From Planctomycetaceae bacterium (lineage in GTDB: Bacteria > Planctomycetota > Planctomycetia > Planctomycetales > Planctomycetaceae): a stretch of DNA of 33,522 nucleotides. The notes below the pieces were generated by a model. The model made no database searches. It worked only from the letters and a program-made list of their open reading frames with translations, and had not been told where the DNA came from. Both the position numbers and the translations under genes were made by a program. Shown here piece after piece: positions 1 through 8,631 of this stretch; within the stretch, counting starts at the first letter, position 1, and each line of letters begins with the position of its first letter. The stretch spans positions 1 through 33,522 of the forward strand of contig JAJDEI010000160.1 of NCBI GenBank assembly GCA_029259845.1, in the 5' to 3' direction.

Positions 1-100
1 CGACAGGCTGTCCGCCGCGGGCGGCTCGTTCCTGCCGCGCAATTTTAAGGGGAACGTTCGCGCAACGAACAACCCCGCGGCATTCCCTCCGGCCCCGCCG

Positions 101-206
101 TCACCGCCAGGCGATGCCCCGCTGCGAGCCGATCGCCTCAAAATAGCCGATGAACATCATCCGAAAGAACACGCCCGGCGGAATCGACGGCCGATCTCCC
201 TCGGCA
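101..206 (-). pseudogene. Remnant of an IS1182-like transposase
   Basis: On the minus strand, reading from position 205, one frame encodes about 34 residues containing the stretches DRPSIPPGVFFRMM and GYFEAIGSQRGIAWR, then a TGA stop at 103-101. From memory this matches an N-proximal conserved block of IS1182-type transposases (RPSIPPG...YFEGIDSQRGIAWR). The fragment lacks the start of the gene, because the right part is cut by the IS5-family element that begins at 209, and it is not visibly continued beyond 1170. The rest of the catalytic domain is also missing, as no similar reading frame is seen in 1-100. I infer a dead transposase fragment. The family label is tentative. Confidence 0.45.
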
Positions 207-208
207 TA

Positions 209-224
209 GGTACTGTCCCAAAAC
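209..224 (+). repeat. IS left terminal inverted repeat
   Basis: GGTACTGTCCCAAAAC, matching 15 of 16 positions with the complement of the repeat at 1153-1168. The transposase stop codon lies 3 bp inside it (TAA at 229-227). The TA duplication sits directly outside at 207-208. Confidence 0.85.
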
Positions 225-226
225 GC

Positions 227-1088
227 TTAAGCGAGTTCGTATTGTAGGTACTGCCGGAGGAAGGCCAGCGTGAGCATGCCTCCGAAGTTCTTCGCGGTTT
301 TCTCGTACCGCGAGAAAATGCGGCGGCTTTCTTTGAGCCAGCCGATGAGCCGCTCAACGACGTTGCGGCTCCGGTACATCTCTTTGCCAAACTCGACGGG
401 CCGAGCTTCACGGTCTTCATTCTCCTTCGAGGGAATCACCGCAGTGATTCCCAGATCGAGGAGGTACTCATCGATCCAATCGGCTCGGTATCCCTTGTCC
501 CCACCCAGGGCGAACGGCCAGGCAATCCGTTCGCCGTCCTCGTCGAGCAGAGATTGGTCCGCCGCGATGAACACATCGTCCAATACGGCCGATTCGTGCG
601 TTTGCCCGGCGGTCAGATGGAAGGACCGGGGAAGACCATTGCCGTCGCACAGAATGTGGATTTTCGTGGCCCCTGTCACGTCACACGGACCCCCGCGAGA
701 ACGGCCTAACGCGTGGTCGCCAGGCTCCTGCGGGTCGTTTGTTTCCACCGCCTGCGGCGCATCGCGCCGCCCTCACCGTCGTGCCGTCGATGCACCACAA
801 CTGATCGTCGATCGCCCCCGCTGCCACAAAGGCCGCTTGCAGGCGATGCAGAATCTCGGCGAGCGTGCCGTCTGCGTTCCATTTGTCGAACATCCGCCAG
901 CACGTTTTGCACGCGCCGAACTCCTCGGGCACGTCTCACCACGGAGATCCGGCGCGTAGCACCCACAGCACTCCGTCGAGCACTGTCCGCGCGTCGCGGC
1001 GCGGCCGGCCCGTCGCCGCCGGTTCGGGGAAAACATCGGCGATCAATTCCCATTCGTCATCCGTTAACAACAAGCGAGCCATTGACAT
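227..1088 (-). pseudogene. IS5-family transposase, interrupted
   Basis: The reading frame starts with MSMARLLLTDDEW (ATG at 1088, or 1082) and runs through a typical IS5 N-terminal domain to SPW, where an in-frame TGA at 938-936 interrupts the conserved block LRAGSPW-x-DVPEEFG. The family normally has Arg there, so a CGA to TGA change is the simplest origin. The frame reopens through WCIDGTTVRAARCAAGGG, which includes the first catalytic Asp. It then must shift at about 745 to the frame encoding LGRSRGG, TKIHILCDGNGLP, GDKGYRADW (second Asp region) and RNVVERLIGWLKESRRI (Glu region). IS427-group elements can use programmed frameshifting between two frames, but no A-rich slippery run is visible here. 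The nonsense codon alone would inactivate it. Confidence 0.8.
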
Positions 1089-1152
1089 GCCCTCCCTGGC
1101 AGGAAAACGTTTCCGCCAAGCATCGTCGATGACTCAGGAAACTCAAATACCA

Positions 1153-1168
1153 GTTTTGGGACAGAACC
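1153..1168 (-). repeat. IS right terminal inverted repeat
   Basis: Read on the minus strand this is GGTTCTGTCCCAAAAC, differing from the left end only at position 4 (T instead of A). TA follows at 1169-1170. Confidence 0.85.
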
Positions 1169-1170
1169 TA

Positions 1171-1436
1171 GTGTTTCCCTTGTTAAGAACAGTTCATAAG
1201 CGCATGCTGTTCACAACCCGATCCAGCCTGGGCTCAACGTGAGTTCTCGGGTCCACGGCATTCTCGATGTCGCCCGACGTGTCGTCGCGAAACCGGCTCG
1301 TGAACGCAACGCGGCACCAGGCTCGCTGTAAGAGTATTGAGGTCGTCGGCGAGCTGTCGGGGCAGATCTTTCGTATCCTCGCCCATGAGGACACAGCGAT
1401 GTCGAATTCATCCGATCGCCGGGAGGCAGCCCGACC
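1171..1436. other. Gap between IS and defence-like cassette; no convincing gene
   Basis: This stretch lies between the IS right end and the first ATG of the cassette. A short + frame beginning at 1267 contains a protein-like segment (SIEVVGELSGQIFRILAHED) but ends at 1476 inside the next gene and has no recognisable domain. It may be the tail of a decayed upstream gene. The only clear signal is a GGGAGG run about ten bases before the ATG at 1437, a good ribosome binding site for the next gene. No promoter could be identified with confidence. Confidence 0.3.
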
Positions 1437-3115
1437 ATGGACAATCGCGAGATGCTGCCCACGCCGTTGTTTCTGACGATGGCAGCGGCGGAGGATGCTT
1501 CGGGCTCGGAGCGTGGCGTCGCCATCTGGTCGGCTTATCAAACGTTTTCACGCTGGTCGCTCGCCGTCGCCACGTCGCTCTACCTCTGGTACGGTGAGCC
1601 GGTCCGCAAGATCAACATCGACCTCTTCGGCTGGATGAACGATGCGCGGCTGATCCGCCATCACCGGACGGTCGATGCGATCTGCCCGCAGGCGAAGTTA
1701 GAGCGGGCGAGCATCGGGAGGGCTTTCGTGGACGCCTGGCGGCGGGCGCGGGCGCTTGAGGGGATAAATCGCCCCGTCATCGACGAGCTGCAGGAACACG
1801 GCCGAATCATCCGGCACGTGGACTCGGCCTCGAGCCGGTCGGCGTACTTCTTCTCGCTGCGGCAGCGTCTGTTCGAGACGTTCGCCGAGTTCTCCTCGGC
1901 CCACCCCGCTTTCGGCAGTCTCCGCGGTGAGGTCGTCCAGTTCACGGGCGCGTCTCCCCGCAGAATTGGGGCGGCTGCGCCGGAAGACGATTGCCACCCG
2001 CAGGCTTGGCTCGCCGCAGACGGAGACGTCGTTCCGCTGCCATTCGTCCAAGTTGAAACCGGCGCGTCTCCGCAGATGGTCCCGCTCGACGAGGTTGCTC
2101 TCTCGCAGCGGATGGTCGAATCGATCCGGTAATCCGAACACCTCCACGCCCTGCACTCGCGGTACGAGCGGGAGCGGAACGGCGAGTTCGACTTTGGGGA
2201 TGAGCGGCCGATTCGTGCGACGACGGAGACGTCCGCGTGGATCGAGGAGACGCTCGGCGAGGAGCCGCTGTCGATGCTTGTGTTCCGCCATGTTGAGGCG
2301 CGGTCGCTGGGAAGCGTCATCGCCCGGTTTTACGAGGGCCGCGGGGATCCGGTTGCGCACCTCTCGTTCCGTCACTCGCCGGTGGCGTCAAAGGGACTGG
2401 CGTTCCTGCGCTGGCTGTGGAGGACGGTCCGTTTCCCGGAAGTCCAGCCGCAGTCGTCGAGACGGGCCAAGGTGCTGGACGGGCTGCATTCGACCATCGA
2501 GTCGGCGGAACGGACGTTCGTCGTCGACCTGGACGACTTCGACATGCTCTGTGACACGACGCTGTGGCGGGACGATCGGCTGTTGCCGATTCTCCAAAAC
2601 GAGCTGTTACCAATGGTGAACCTGCGGATCCTGGCGGTCTCGCCACCGATCGGTGCGCGGCAGTTTGCAGCGCTTTCCTCTTTGAGTCTGCGGCGGACGT
2701 ACTGCCCGGACGAGGTGACGTGCTCGCTGCCCGCCGACCGCGGCGAGTTTCTGTTGGCGACGCAACTCGACGAACTGCCGGCGAAATCGCGTTCGATTCT
2801 GGAAGTCGCCGCCGCGAAGCCCGGCTTGGACCTTCACGAGCTGGCGGCCGTGACGTCTTTATTCACTCTCGAGGTCTCCTTCGAGATTCAGAGGCTGCAG
2901 GCGTTCTGGAGTCATCCGGCGGGCCTGCGTGACGTCGACGGGGCCCCGCCACGGATCCAGCTGTCCAGTCCGGATGCCATGCGGTCCGCGCTGCGGATAT
3001 CGGACAGACGGCTGGAGGAGCTCCGCCAGCGCGCCGAGCAGGATCTCGAACGCCGGCGCGCAATGCTGGAACGATGGACGAACATGTCAAACCGCGAGAG
3101 GCCGTACCGGCATGA
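1437..3115 (+). pseudogene. STAND-like partner protein with degenerate P-loop, interrupted
   Basis: From ATG 1437 (preceded by GGGAGG) the frame runs 231 codons to an in-frame TAA at 2130-2132, then continues open in the same frame. The second part reads like a STAND NTPase: a strand and loop at residues 280-295 (MLVFRHVEARSLG) where a Walker A should be but GxGKS is absent, a Walker B-like strand at 362-369 (FVVDLDDFD), a sensor-like strand (LRILAVSPP), then a winged-helix-like segment and a charged terminal helix (DLERRRAMLERW). The frame has no sensible end. A 1-nt shift near 3072 would give ERMDEHVKPREAVPA and stop at 3113-3115 in an ATGA overlap with the next gene. The first 230 residues match nothing I recognise. 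I read this as a broken gene with one nonsense and one frameshift; sequencing error is the alternative. Overlap with the next gene implies an operon. Confidence 0.6.
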
Positions 3116-6100
3116 CTCAGGATTCGCCCATGTTCGACGCCGACGCGGTCAAAAACACGCTGCAGACGTGGCCGCATCCGCTGCCCGGCATCCTGCTCCG
3201 CTACTGGAAGAGCCGCGAGCCGGACGACGACGGCAACCCGAGCCAACCGCCGTCCAACTACGCCATTGTCGATCTCGCCGGGAACGTCCTCCGGTTCCTC
3301 GCGACGGTGCAGCTCTCGCACCATTTGCAGTGGAGGCATGTCAAGCAGAATCGGCAGCAGGTCGACGCGGACCGGAACCGGCTGATCTTGACAACGGTCA
3401 GCACCGGCAGTGACGGCAACTGGCTGAAGCTGCTCATCGAGATCGACACGTCGATGAGCCGGGCCGACGAGCACGGCGAGCTGATCCATTCGTTTCCGGT
3501 CAGGTCGCTGCTACGCGGCCACCGGACCGTCTGCTGTCCGCGGGACGAGAAACTTCCGACGATCTGTAGCGCGCCGCGGTTTTCGCGGCAGGACGAGGCC
3601 GTCGGATTGACGCGGTATCAGGTCCTGGGAGTCCTCAACGAGTACCGCAACAAGATCATTCATGGTGCGGAACCGAATGAGGAGGATCGGTTCCGAGCTG
3701 CGGCGATTCTGGAGCGATTGCTGGTCTCCCTCAGTGACCTGTCGCAGCTGCGGGTGGCGGTCGTCGACTCGCACGGACGTTGCCTTCTTTGCCAGGGACT
3801 CGTGCTCGACGCCTTTCCCGAGGAGCGGGGGATCGGGACCGGCGAGGAGCAGGCATACCGCCCCTTCCTGCTCGGCTCCGATGGCGTTCCTCGAACGTCG
3901 CTGTGGCCGTTCTTGCTCTACGTCGACGAGGAGGTGGCACCGCAGATGCGGTTGAACGAGTTCTGTTTCTTCTCCCAGGCGGAGGCGCAGGCTGTCCACT
4001 ACTCACTGTTCCTCCGCACGGGGCGAGTTTCGTCGCGGGAACTGGGTGAGATCGGCGATCTCTCCTATCGGGACTACGCGGAGCTGATGTCGTGGGTCTC
4101 GCAGCACGCGTCGCCGGAGGGCTCGCTTCCGGACACGTTCGACGACAACGCGTTCACGGAACAGCTCTGCTCGTCGTTTGTGGGCCGCCGGAACGAATTC
4201 GACCGACTGCAGACGTGGATCCGCAACACGGGCAGCGGATTCGGCGCCGTGACGGGGGGGGCCGGAAGCGGGAAGTCCGCTCTTCTGGCTCAGCTCCGCG
4301 CGATCGTGCGGTTGGGAAAAGCCGCGACGACCGGGGCAGGGACGGCGGGAATGGCGCGGTTCGCTTGGCACTTCTGCGCCCGGCGGGAGGGGCGGGACGA
4401 CATTTTGCGGATCTTGCGCAGCCTCTGCCGCCAGATCGTCGACGGCGTTCCGGAGGTCTTTCCGGATCCGCAGCCGCTTCCCGAAACGCTGGGGGAGCTG
4501 AAGGCGCGGCTGGAGGGGCTGATCCACCGTGTGGCAGAGTTCTCGCAGACGACCGATCGGCCGATCAAGCTCGTGATCGTGGTTGACGCGCTGGACGAGG
4601 CGAGCGCATTTCGCGGAGGCAGCGACGTGGTTCTTGCCGCCCTTCCTGAGTCTCTGCCGCCCGGCGTACTCGTGCTGTGCAGCTATCGAGTGGAGGAAGA
4701 CGGTACGCCGACTGTGGAGATCGGCGAGCGCAAGCTGCAGTTGGAGCCGGTCCTCTCCGAGCCGCTGCGGCCGCTCGATCTGGGAGCGGTTCGCGAACTG
4801 CTGCAAAAGACGTTCGCCGGCTCCGACCGGGAGTTCCACGAAGAACACGCCGAGGCGATTCACCGTGCCTCAGGCGGGGACCCGCTGTATCTGTTCTTCC
4901 TTGCCCAGAGCCTGCGGACCGGCGAGGTAAACCTGGACGAGTTGGACGCCGTCCCTAGGGGCATCGGGGCATTCTTCCGCCACGAGCTGTGGAATTGCCT
5001 GCCAGTCGACAACGACTACGCGGCGTACCGATTGCTGCTGTTGTTGGGTTGCGCGCGGGCGTCGTGGACCGACCGGCAGGTCGCCACGTATCTGGGACTC
5101 TCCCACAGCGATGTGGTTTTCGCCCGCGCCGGCCTCGGACGGTTCCTCAAGTATGGTCGGGACGACCTCGGCGAGACCACGTTCGAACTGTTTCACGAAC
5201 GCCTGCGGGAGTACGTGCAGAGCGAGTTCAGCGTGGAGGAGTTGCTGCGTCAGCACCGGGACCTCATCGAGCATTTCTCGCCACCGGGGTTCGAGGACGC
5301 CGCCGACTCGCCGGGGTGGCATCACCTGAGTTTTCACCGCTTCGAGCACGGTCGCCTCTCCGGCGACTTCGGGCTGCTGTTCGCGGCGGCAGACAGCGGG
5401 TTCGTGGATCGAAAGTTCGCGACCCTCGCCGATCCGTCGTCGGTAGCCGAGGACTACTCGCTGGTGTTGCGGGCTTGCTTGCTGGCAGGGGAACTCGAAC
5501 GGGCATTTCGGACCGCGCTCGATCGCTCGGTGATCTCTTCGGAGGTCCGCTGGCTGAAAGAGCGAGGCCTGCCACGGCTGCTCGCCCGCGTTGCGCCCGC
5601 GGTCGGCCCGTCGCAGCTGCGCACCCTCGCTGGAGCGTGCGATCTCATCAAGGATGACTCGGACCGGCTCGAAGCACAATTGGAGATTGCCGAGGGGTGC
5701 CTCGGGCAGGTGCCGGACGCCGCGGTCGAGGCGATGGTCAACAACGTCCTGGTGGCAATCGTCAACCTGCCGCCGTCGACGGCGGTGGTGGGGATCCTGG
5801 CCCAAGCGGTCCCGCTGGTCTGGTCTCACTTCCCGGAGTCGCGTCCGAAGTTGCTGTCCGCGCTGACTGTTTGGGAGAAGTCGCTGCGGGACGTGGCCAA
5901 GGCGCTCAAGGGTTCCGTGCTCGATTGGATCGACCAGGACTTCGTCGAGCAGGCGGTGCCGGTCTTTTTGGGCGGGGCGGAGAAGGCAAGCGAGTTGAGC
6001 GGAACAAAGGAAACGGTGGACGTCGACCCCTCGCTCGGGCAGGTGCTGGACATCGAGGACCGTTACTCCACGGTCGACAGGGGGCGCGTGATGCGGGACG

Positions 6101-8631
6101 CCGTGCCACAGACGCTCTCCGCGTTCCTGGAGCCGTTCGTCTGGTGCGACTGGAGTCGGCTCGACGCGGGCGTGCTCGACGCCTTCGAGCGGACGGCGCG
6201 GGAGCGAGACGTTCCTGCTCCCGACCTGCACGCGGTCCGCGCACGTCTGGCAGCCAGGAGAGGGGACTGGGACGGGGTGACCCGGGTCTTTCGAGAGGCC
6301 ATCGCGGACGTCAACCGGTGGTCGTCGACGGGCGTCCTGGGGCGGCTGGGGCTCGTCGTCCGCGAGATCGACGTGCCCGGGACTCCCTGCCACGGCGCGG
6401 CGGAGGACGAACGCCTCTCGTTCCTCGTGGCCGACGAACTGTTCTCAGAGGCCCGCAAGCAGATTCCGCGCGAAGCCTTCCAGACCGACCGTCGCGGCAA
6501 ACGCGCGACCGAGGTCGTCCTTACGTTCGACTTCGCCGACACCGACACGCCGGCGGGGATTACCGCTACGAGTGCCGCCGGACACTTGGCGATGGGCGCG
6601 GCGGATCAGGCGCGACACGAGTTCGAAGCGGCCGTCGAGGAGCTCCACAAGGCCCAGTTGCCAAGCTGGAAAGGGGATCTGGAGATTCTCGTGCATGCCG
6701 CACTGCGGTTTCCCGATGATCGGGAGAAGCTTGCCCGCCTGTTCGACCTGATCCGTGTGATCGAGACAACGGTCAGCGGTTTGCTCGAAATGTCCCAGAA
6801 GTACGTCGTGTCCGTGGTGGTGGAAGCGATGAAGGCCGTCCTCCGGAAGCTCGACAATCATCACATGGAGATCGCGCTTCGCCGCCTGCGCGACATGGTT
6901 GACGTGTTCTCGTCCAACGAGGCCCGTTCCCGTCTGCTGCTCTGGCTGGGAGAAGCCTCGTGGCAGCGCGGGCATCGCAGTGAAGCGGTCGATTGCCTCG
7001 CGGATGCGTGTCGTGGCCTCGCGTTCCAGGATCGGACGGCTTACGGCGCCGAGGGGTTTCGGGCGGCGGCGGAGTTGGCTCCCTTCGTGGGACCTGAGAC
7101 GCAGCACGCGCTTGCGGAGACCATCGTCCGGCTGGCGCGGACCGGCGTGGCCTACGGGGAGAACCTCTCCCTGCTGTTGCCGCTGTTCGACGTGCTCCGC
7201 GAACTCGACGAGGAGTCGGCGCGGCGGCTGTTCGACGAGGCACGGGAGCTCGTCCGGCAGACCAGCGCGGAGCAGCTTCCCGGTTCCGTGGTCGAGCGAA
7301 TGTTCGAAGCCGCGGCACGGTTCGGTCCGGAGCTTCCGCGGGAACTGCTCCAGCATTGGTACGACCGCTACGCCGCCGCCGATCACCGGGAACGACGGTT
7401 CTGGCTGCTGACACTCGTTCCGCTGGCGATCGCCCGGGATCCAAGGGGTATCGGTGAGCGGCTTCGGGCGGACGTCATCGAGATCAAAGATCTGGCGGAC
7501 CGGAACGATCGCTGTTGCCGGTACGCGGAGGCCTGGCTGAGGGCCGTGCCGGGTGATCCCGGACCTGTTCACTCGCTGCTGGCCACGGCGCGGCCCAAGG
7601 AGGGAGATCTCGAAGCGATGCGGCGGCGGAAGCTCGAGGAGCTCTCCCAGCAGACGGGAATCTTCGTGGAACAGGTCGGGCAGTTCTTCGAGAAGGCCGG
7701 CCGGAAGGCCAACTTCTGGGATCCTCTCGAGGGCTTGCAGGGCTCGATCGAATCGGCGGCGATCAACGTCATCGTCTCCCGCATGCTGGGGAACCGGGTC
7801 GATTTCTCTCGGGACTACTTCGAGGCCCTGGCGCGGACGGCCCGCGTCGCGGCGTGCGCCGGAGACGGCGGCCAGACGGCGGAGTTGCTGCGGCGTCTGG
7901 TCGCGGAGACGGGCGACCGTCCCGGCGGGGAGTGGTTCGAAGAACTGGCCGAGACGGCCGCCATTGTGGCGCCCAGCGCGCGACCGGTGTCCGAAGCCCT
8001 GGTCGAGCTGCTCGAAGTCGGTGTGATCGACATGGATCAGCCGGACTGGGTCGTGAACGGCGCACGGGTCGCCCGGGCGATGGTCGCGGTCGGCCGCCAC
8101 AGCGACGCCCGGCAGCTGATTGAGGACCGCGTCCGGATGGCGGAGCAGTCCGCCGCCGCCTTCCCGCACTCGGCCGTCTCCGATCTGATCGCCGTCCTGC
8201 AGCAGATGGGACCGGACTGGAACTCCCGCGTCGATCGCCTGTTCGCGGCGATCACGCGCTGGGACGAGCAGGCGATCGCCAAGCCGGGACCCTCAGCCGC
8301 CGGGGCCATCCGGTTCGACGTTGACCGCGCGCTGTTGCTGACGCGGCGCAGTGACGAGTCGTCCCGCGTCGCGACCTACCTGGCCCTCGCCCGAACGCTC
8401 GCGGAGTGTCCTCCCGGGTGGACCGACTACGCCGCCTACCGGCTCGTCGAGTCCGCCGCCGACCTGCCGAACGACCTGCTGCTGGCGCTAATGACGAGCC
8501 TATGCGTGCACCTGTCGAACAATCCCGCGACTGCCCCAGTGCCCCGCGACCGGCTCTCGGCTCTGGTGATGGGCGAGGAGGGCAACGGACTTTTCTCCGG
8601 GACCGCCACGACCATCAGCGAGACAAACTGA
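3112..8631 (+). CDS. HEPN-like / STAND (NACHT-type) NTPase / helical-repeat protein, 1839 aa; putative antiviral effector
   Basis: The ATG at 3112 is chosen because it forms an ATGA overlap with the preceding gene and because residues upstream in this frame look non-coding. Residues 1-220 form a helical domain with R179-N-K-I-I-H184-G, the Rx4H signature of HEPN nucleases, preceded by a helix (LTRYQVLGVLNEY). After a linker comes a STAND/NACHT-type NTPase: FVGRRNEF at 356-363, Walker A GGAGSGKS at 382-389, Walker B VIVVDALDEA around D492 with D495-E496, and a winged-helix-like region followed by FELFHERLREYVQ at 691-703. Residues from about 720 to the end are almost entirely alpha-helical repeats, the usual ligand-sensing region of STAND proteins. 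No transmembrane segment or signal peptide is seen, so it is cytoplasmic. In known antiviral STAND proteins, target binding by the C-terminal repeats triggers oligomerisation and activates the N-terminal effector. By analogy I infer an RNase-type abortive defence protein. It is fully open over 5.5 kb although both neighbours are broken. The next gene overlaps its stop by TGATG. Confidence 0.8.
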   Translation: MTQDSPMFDADAVKNTLQTWPHPLPGILLRYWKSREPDDDGNPSQPPSNYAIVDLAGNVLRFLATVQLSHHLQWRHVKQNRQQVDADRNRLILTTVSTGSDGNWLKLLIEIDTSMSRADEHGELIHSFPVRSLLRGHRTVCCPRDEKLPTICSAPRFSRQDEAVGLTRYQVLGVLNEYRNKIIHGAEPNEEDRFRAAAILERLLVSLSDLSQLRVAVVDSHGRCLLCQGLVLDAFPEERGIGTGEEQAYRPFLLGSDGVPRTSLWPFLLYVDEEVAPQMRLNEFCFFSQAEAQAVHYSLFLRTGRVSSRELGEIGDLSYRDYAELMSWVSQHASPEGSLPDTFDDNAFTEQLCSSFVGRRNEFDRLQTWIRNTGSGFGAVTGGAGSGKSALLAQLRAIVRLGKAATTGAGTAGMARFAWHFCARREGRDDILRILRSLCRQIVDGVPEVFPDPQPLPETLGELKARLEGLIHRVAEFSQTTDRPIKLVIVVDALDEASAFRGGSDVVLAALPESLPPGVLVLCSYRVEEDGTPTVEIGERKLQLEPVLSEPLRPLDLGAVRELLQKTFAGSDREFHEEHAEAIHRASGGDPLYLFFLAQSLRTGEVNLDELDAVPRGIGAFFRHELWNCLPVDNDYAAYRLLLLLGCARASWTDRQVATYLGLSHSDVVFARAGLGRFLKYGRDDLGETTFELFHERLREYVQSEFSVEELLRQHRDLIEHFSPPGFEDAADSPGWHHLSFHRFEHGRLSGDFGLLFAAADSGFVDRKFATLADPSSVAEDYSLVLRACLLAGELERAFRTALDRSVISSEVRWLKERGLPRLLARVAPAVGPSQLRTLAGACDLIKDDSDRLEAQLEIAEGCLGQVPDAAVEAMVNNVLVAIVNLPPSTAVVGILAQAVPLVWSHFPESRPKLLSALTVWEKSLRDVAKALKGSVLDWIDQDFVEQAVPVFLGGAEKASELSGTKETVDVDPSLGQVLDIEDRYSTVDRGRVMRDAVPQTLSAFLEPFVWCDWSRLDAGVLDAFERTARERDVPAPDLHAVRARLAARRGDWDGVTRVFREAIADVNRWSSTGVLGRLGLVVREIDVPGTPCHGAAEDERLSFLVADELFSEARKQIPREAFQTDRRGKRATEVVLTFDFADTDTPAGITATSAAGHLAMGAADQARHEFEAAVEELHKAQLPSWKGDLEILVHAALRFPDDREKLARLFDLIRVIETTVSGLLEMSQKYVVSVVVEAMKAVLRKLDNHHMEIALRRLRDMVDVFSSNEARSRLLLWLGEASWQRGHRSEAVDCLADACRGLAFQDRTAYGAEGFRAAAELAPFVGPETQHALAETIVRLARTGVAYGENLSLLLPLFDVLRELDEESARRLFDEARELVRQTSAEQLPGSVVERMFEAAARFGPELPRELLQHWYDRYAAADHRERRFWLLTLVPLAIARDPRGIGERLRADVIEIKDLADRNDRCCRYAEAWLRAVPGDPGPVHSLLATARPKEGDLEAMRRRKLEELSQQTGIFVEQVGQFFEKAGRKANFWDPLEGLQGSIESAAINVIVSRMLGNRVDFSRDYFEALARTARVAACAGDGGQTAELLRRLVAETGDRPGGEWFEELAETAAIVAPSARPVSEALVELLEVGVIDMDQPDWVVNGARVARAMVAVGRHSDARQLIEDRVRMAEQSAAAFPHSAVSDLIAVLQQMGPDWNSRVDRLFAAITRWDEQAIAKPGPSAAGAIRFDVDRALLLTRRSDESSRVATYLALARTLAECPPGWTDYAAYRLVESAADLPNDLLLALMTSLCVHLSNNPATAPVPRDRLSALVMGEEGNGLFSGTATTISETN

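Larger units (their letters stand above)
209..1168 (-). mobile_element. IS5-family insertion sequence (IS427-like), 960 bp
   Basis: The element is bounded by 16-bp inverted repeats, GGTACTGTCCCAAAAC at 209-224 and the complement of GGTTCTGTCCCAAAAC at 1153-1168, with one mismatch. It is flanked by TA at 207-208 and 1169-1170, the duplication expected for the IS427 subgroup of IS5. Size and a single transposase gene on the minus strand also fit. It has inserted into the older IS1182-like transposase remnant. The transposase gene carries an in-frame stop and a frame change, so this copy is probably not autonomous. Confidence 0.85.

Noticed and set aside
1927-2619. Long plus-strand open frame rich in Arg and Ser
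   Set aside because: It is an out-of-frame shadow of the 1437-3115 gene; the protein-like sequence lies in the other frame.
3120-3413. Continuation of the first cassette frame past the STAND gene start
   Set aside because: Its Arg/Ala/Pro-rich translation is a shadow of the STAND frame; the real end is more likely the ATGA overlap after a 1-nt shift.
4003-8169. Very long minus-strand open frames (up to 574 codons) opposite the STAND gene
   Set aside because: High GC and strong third-position bias create antisense frames; they lack domains and a ribosome binding site.
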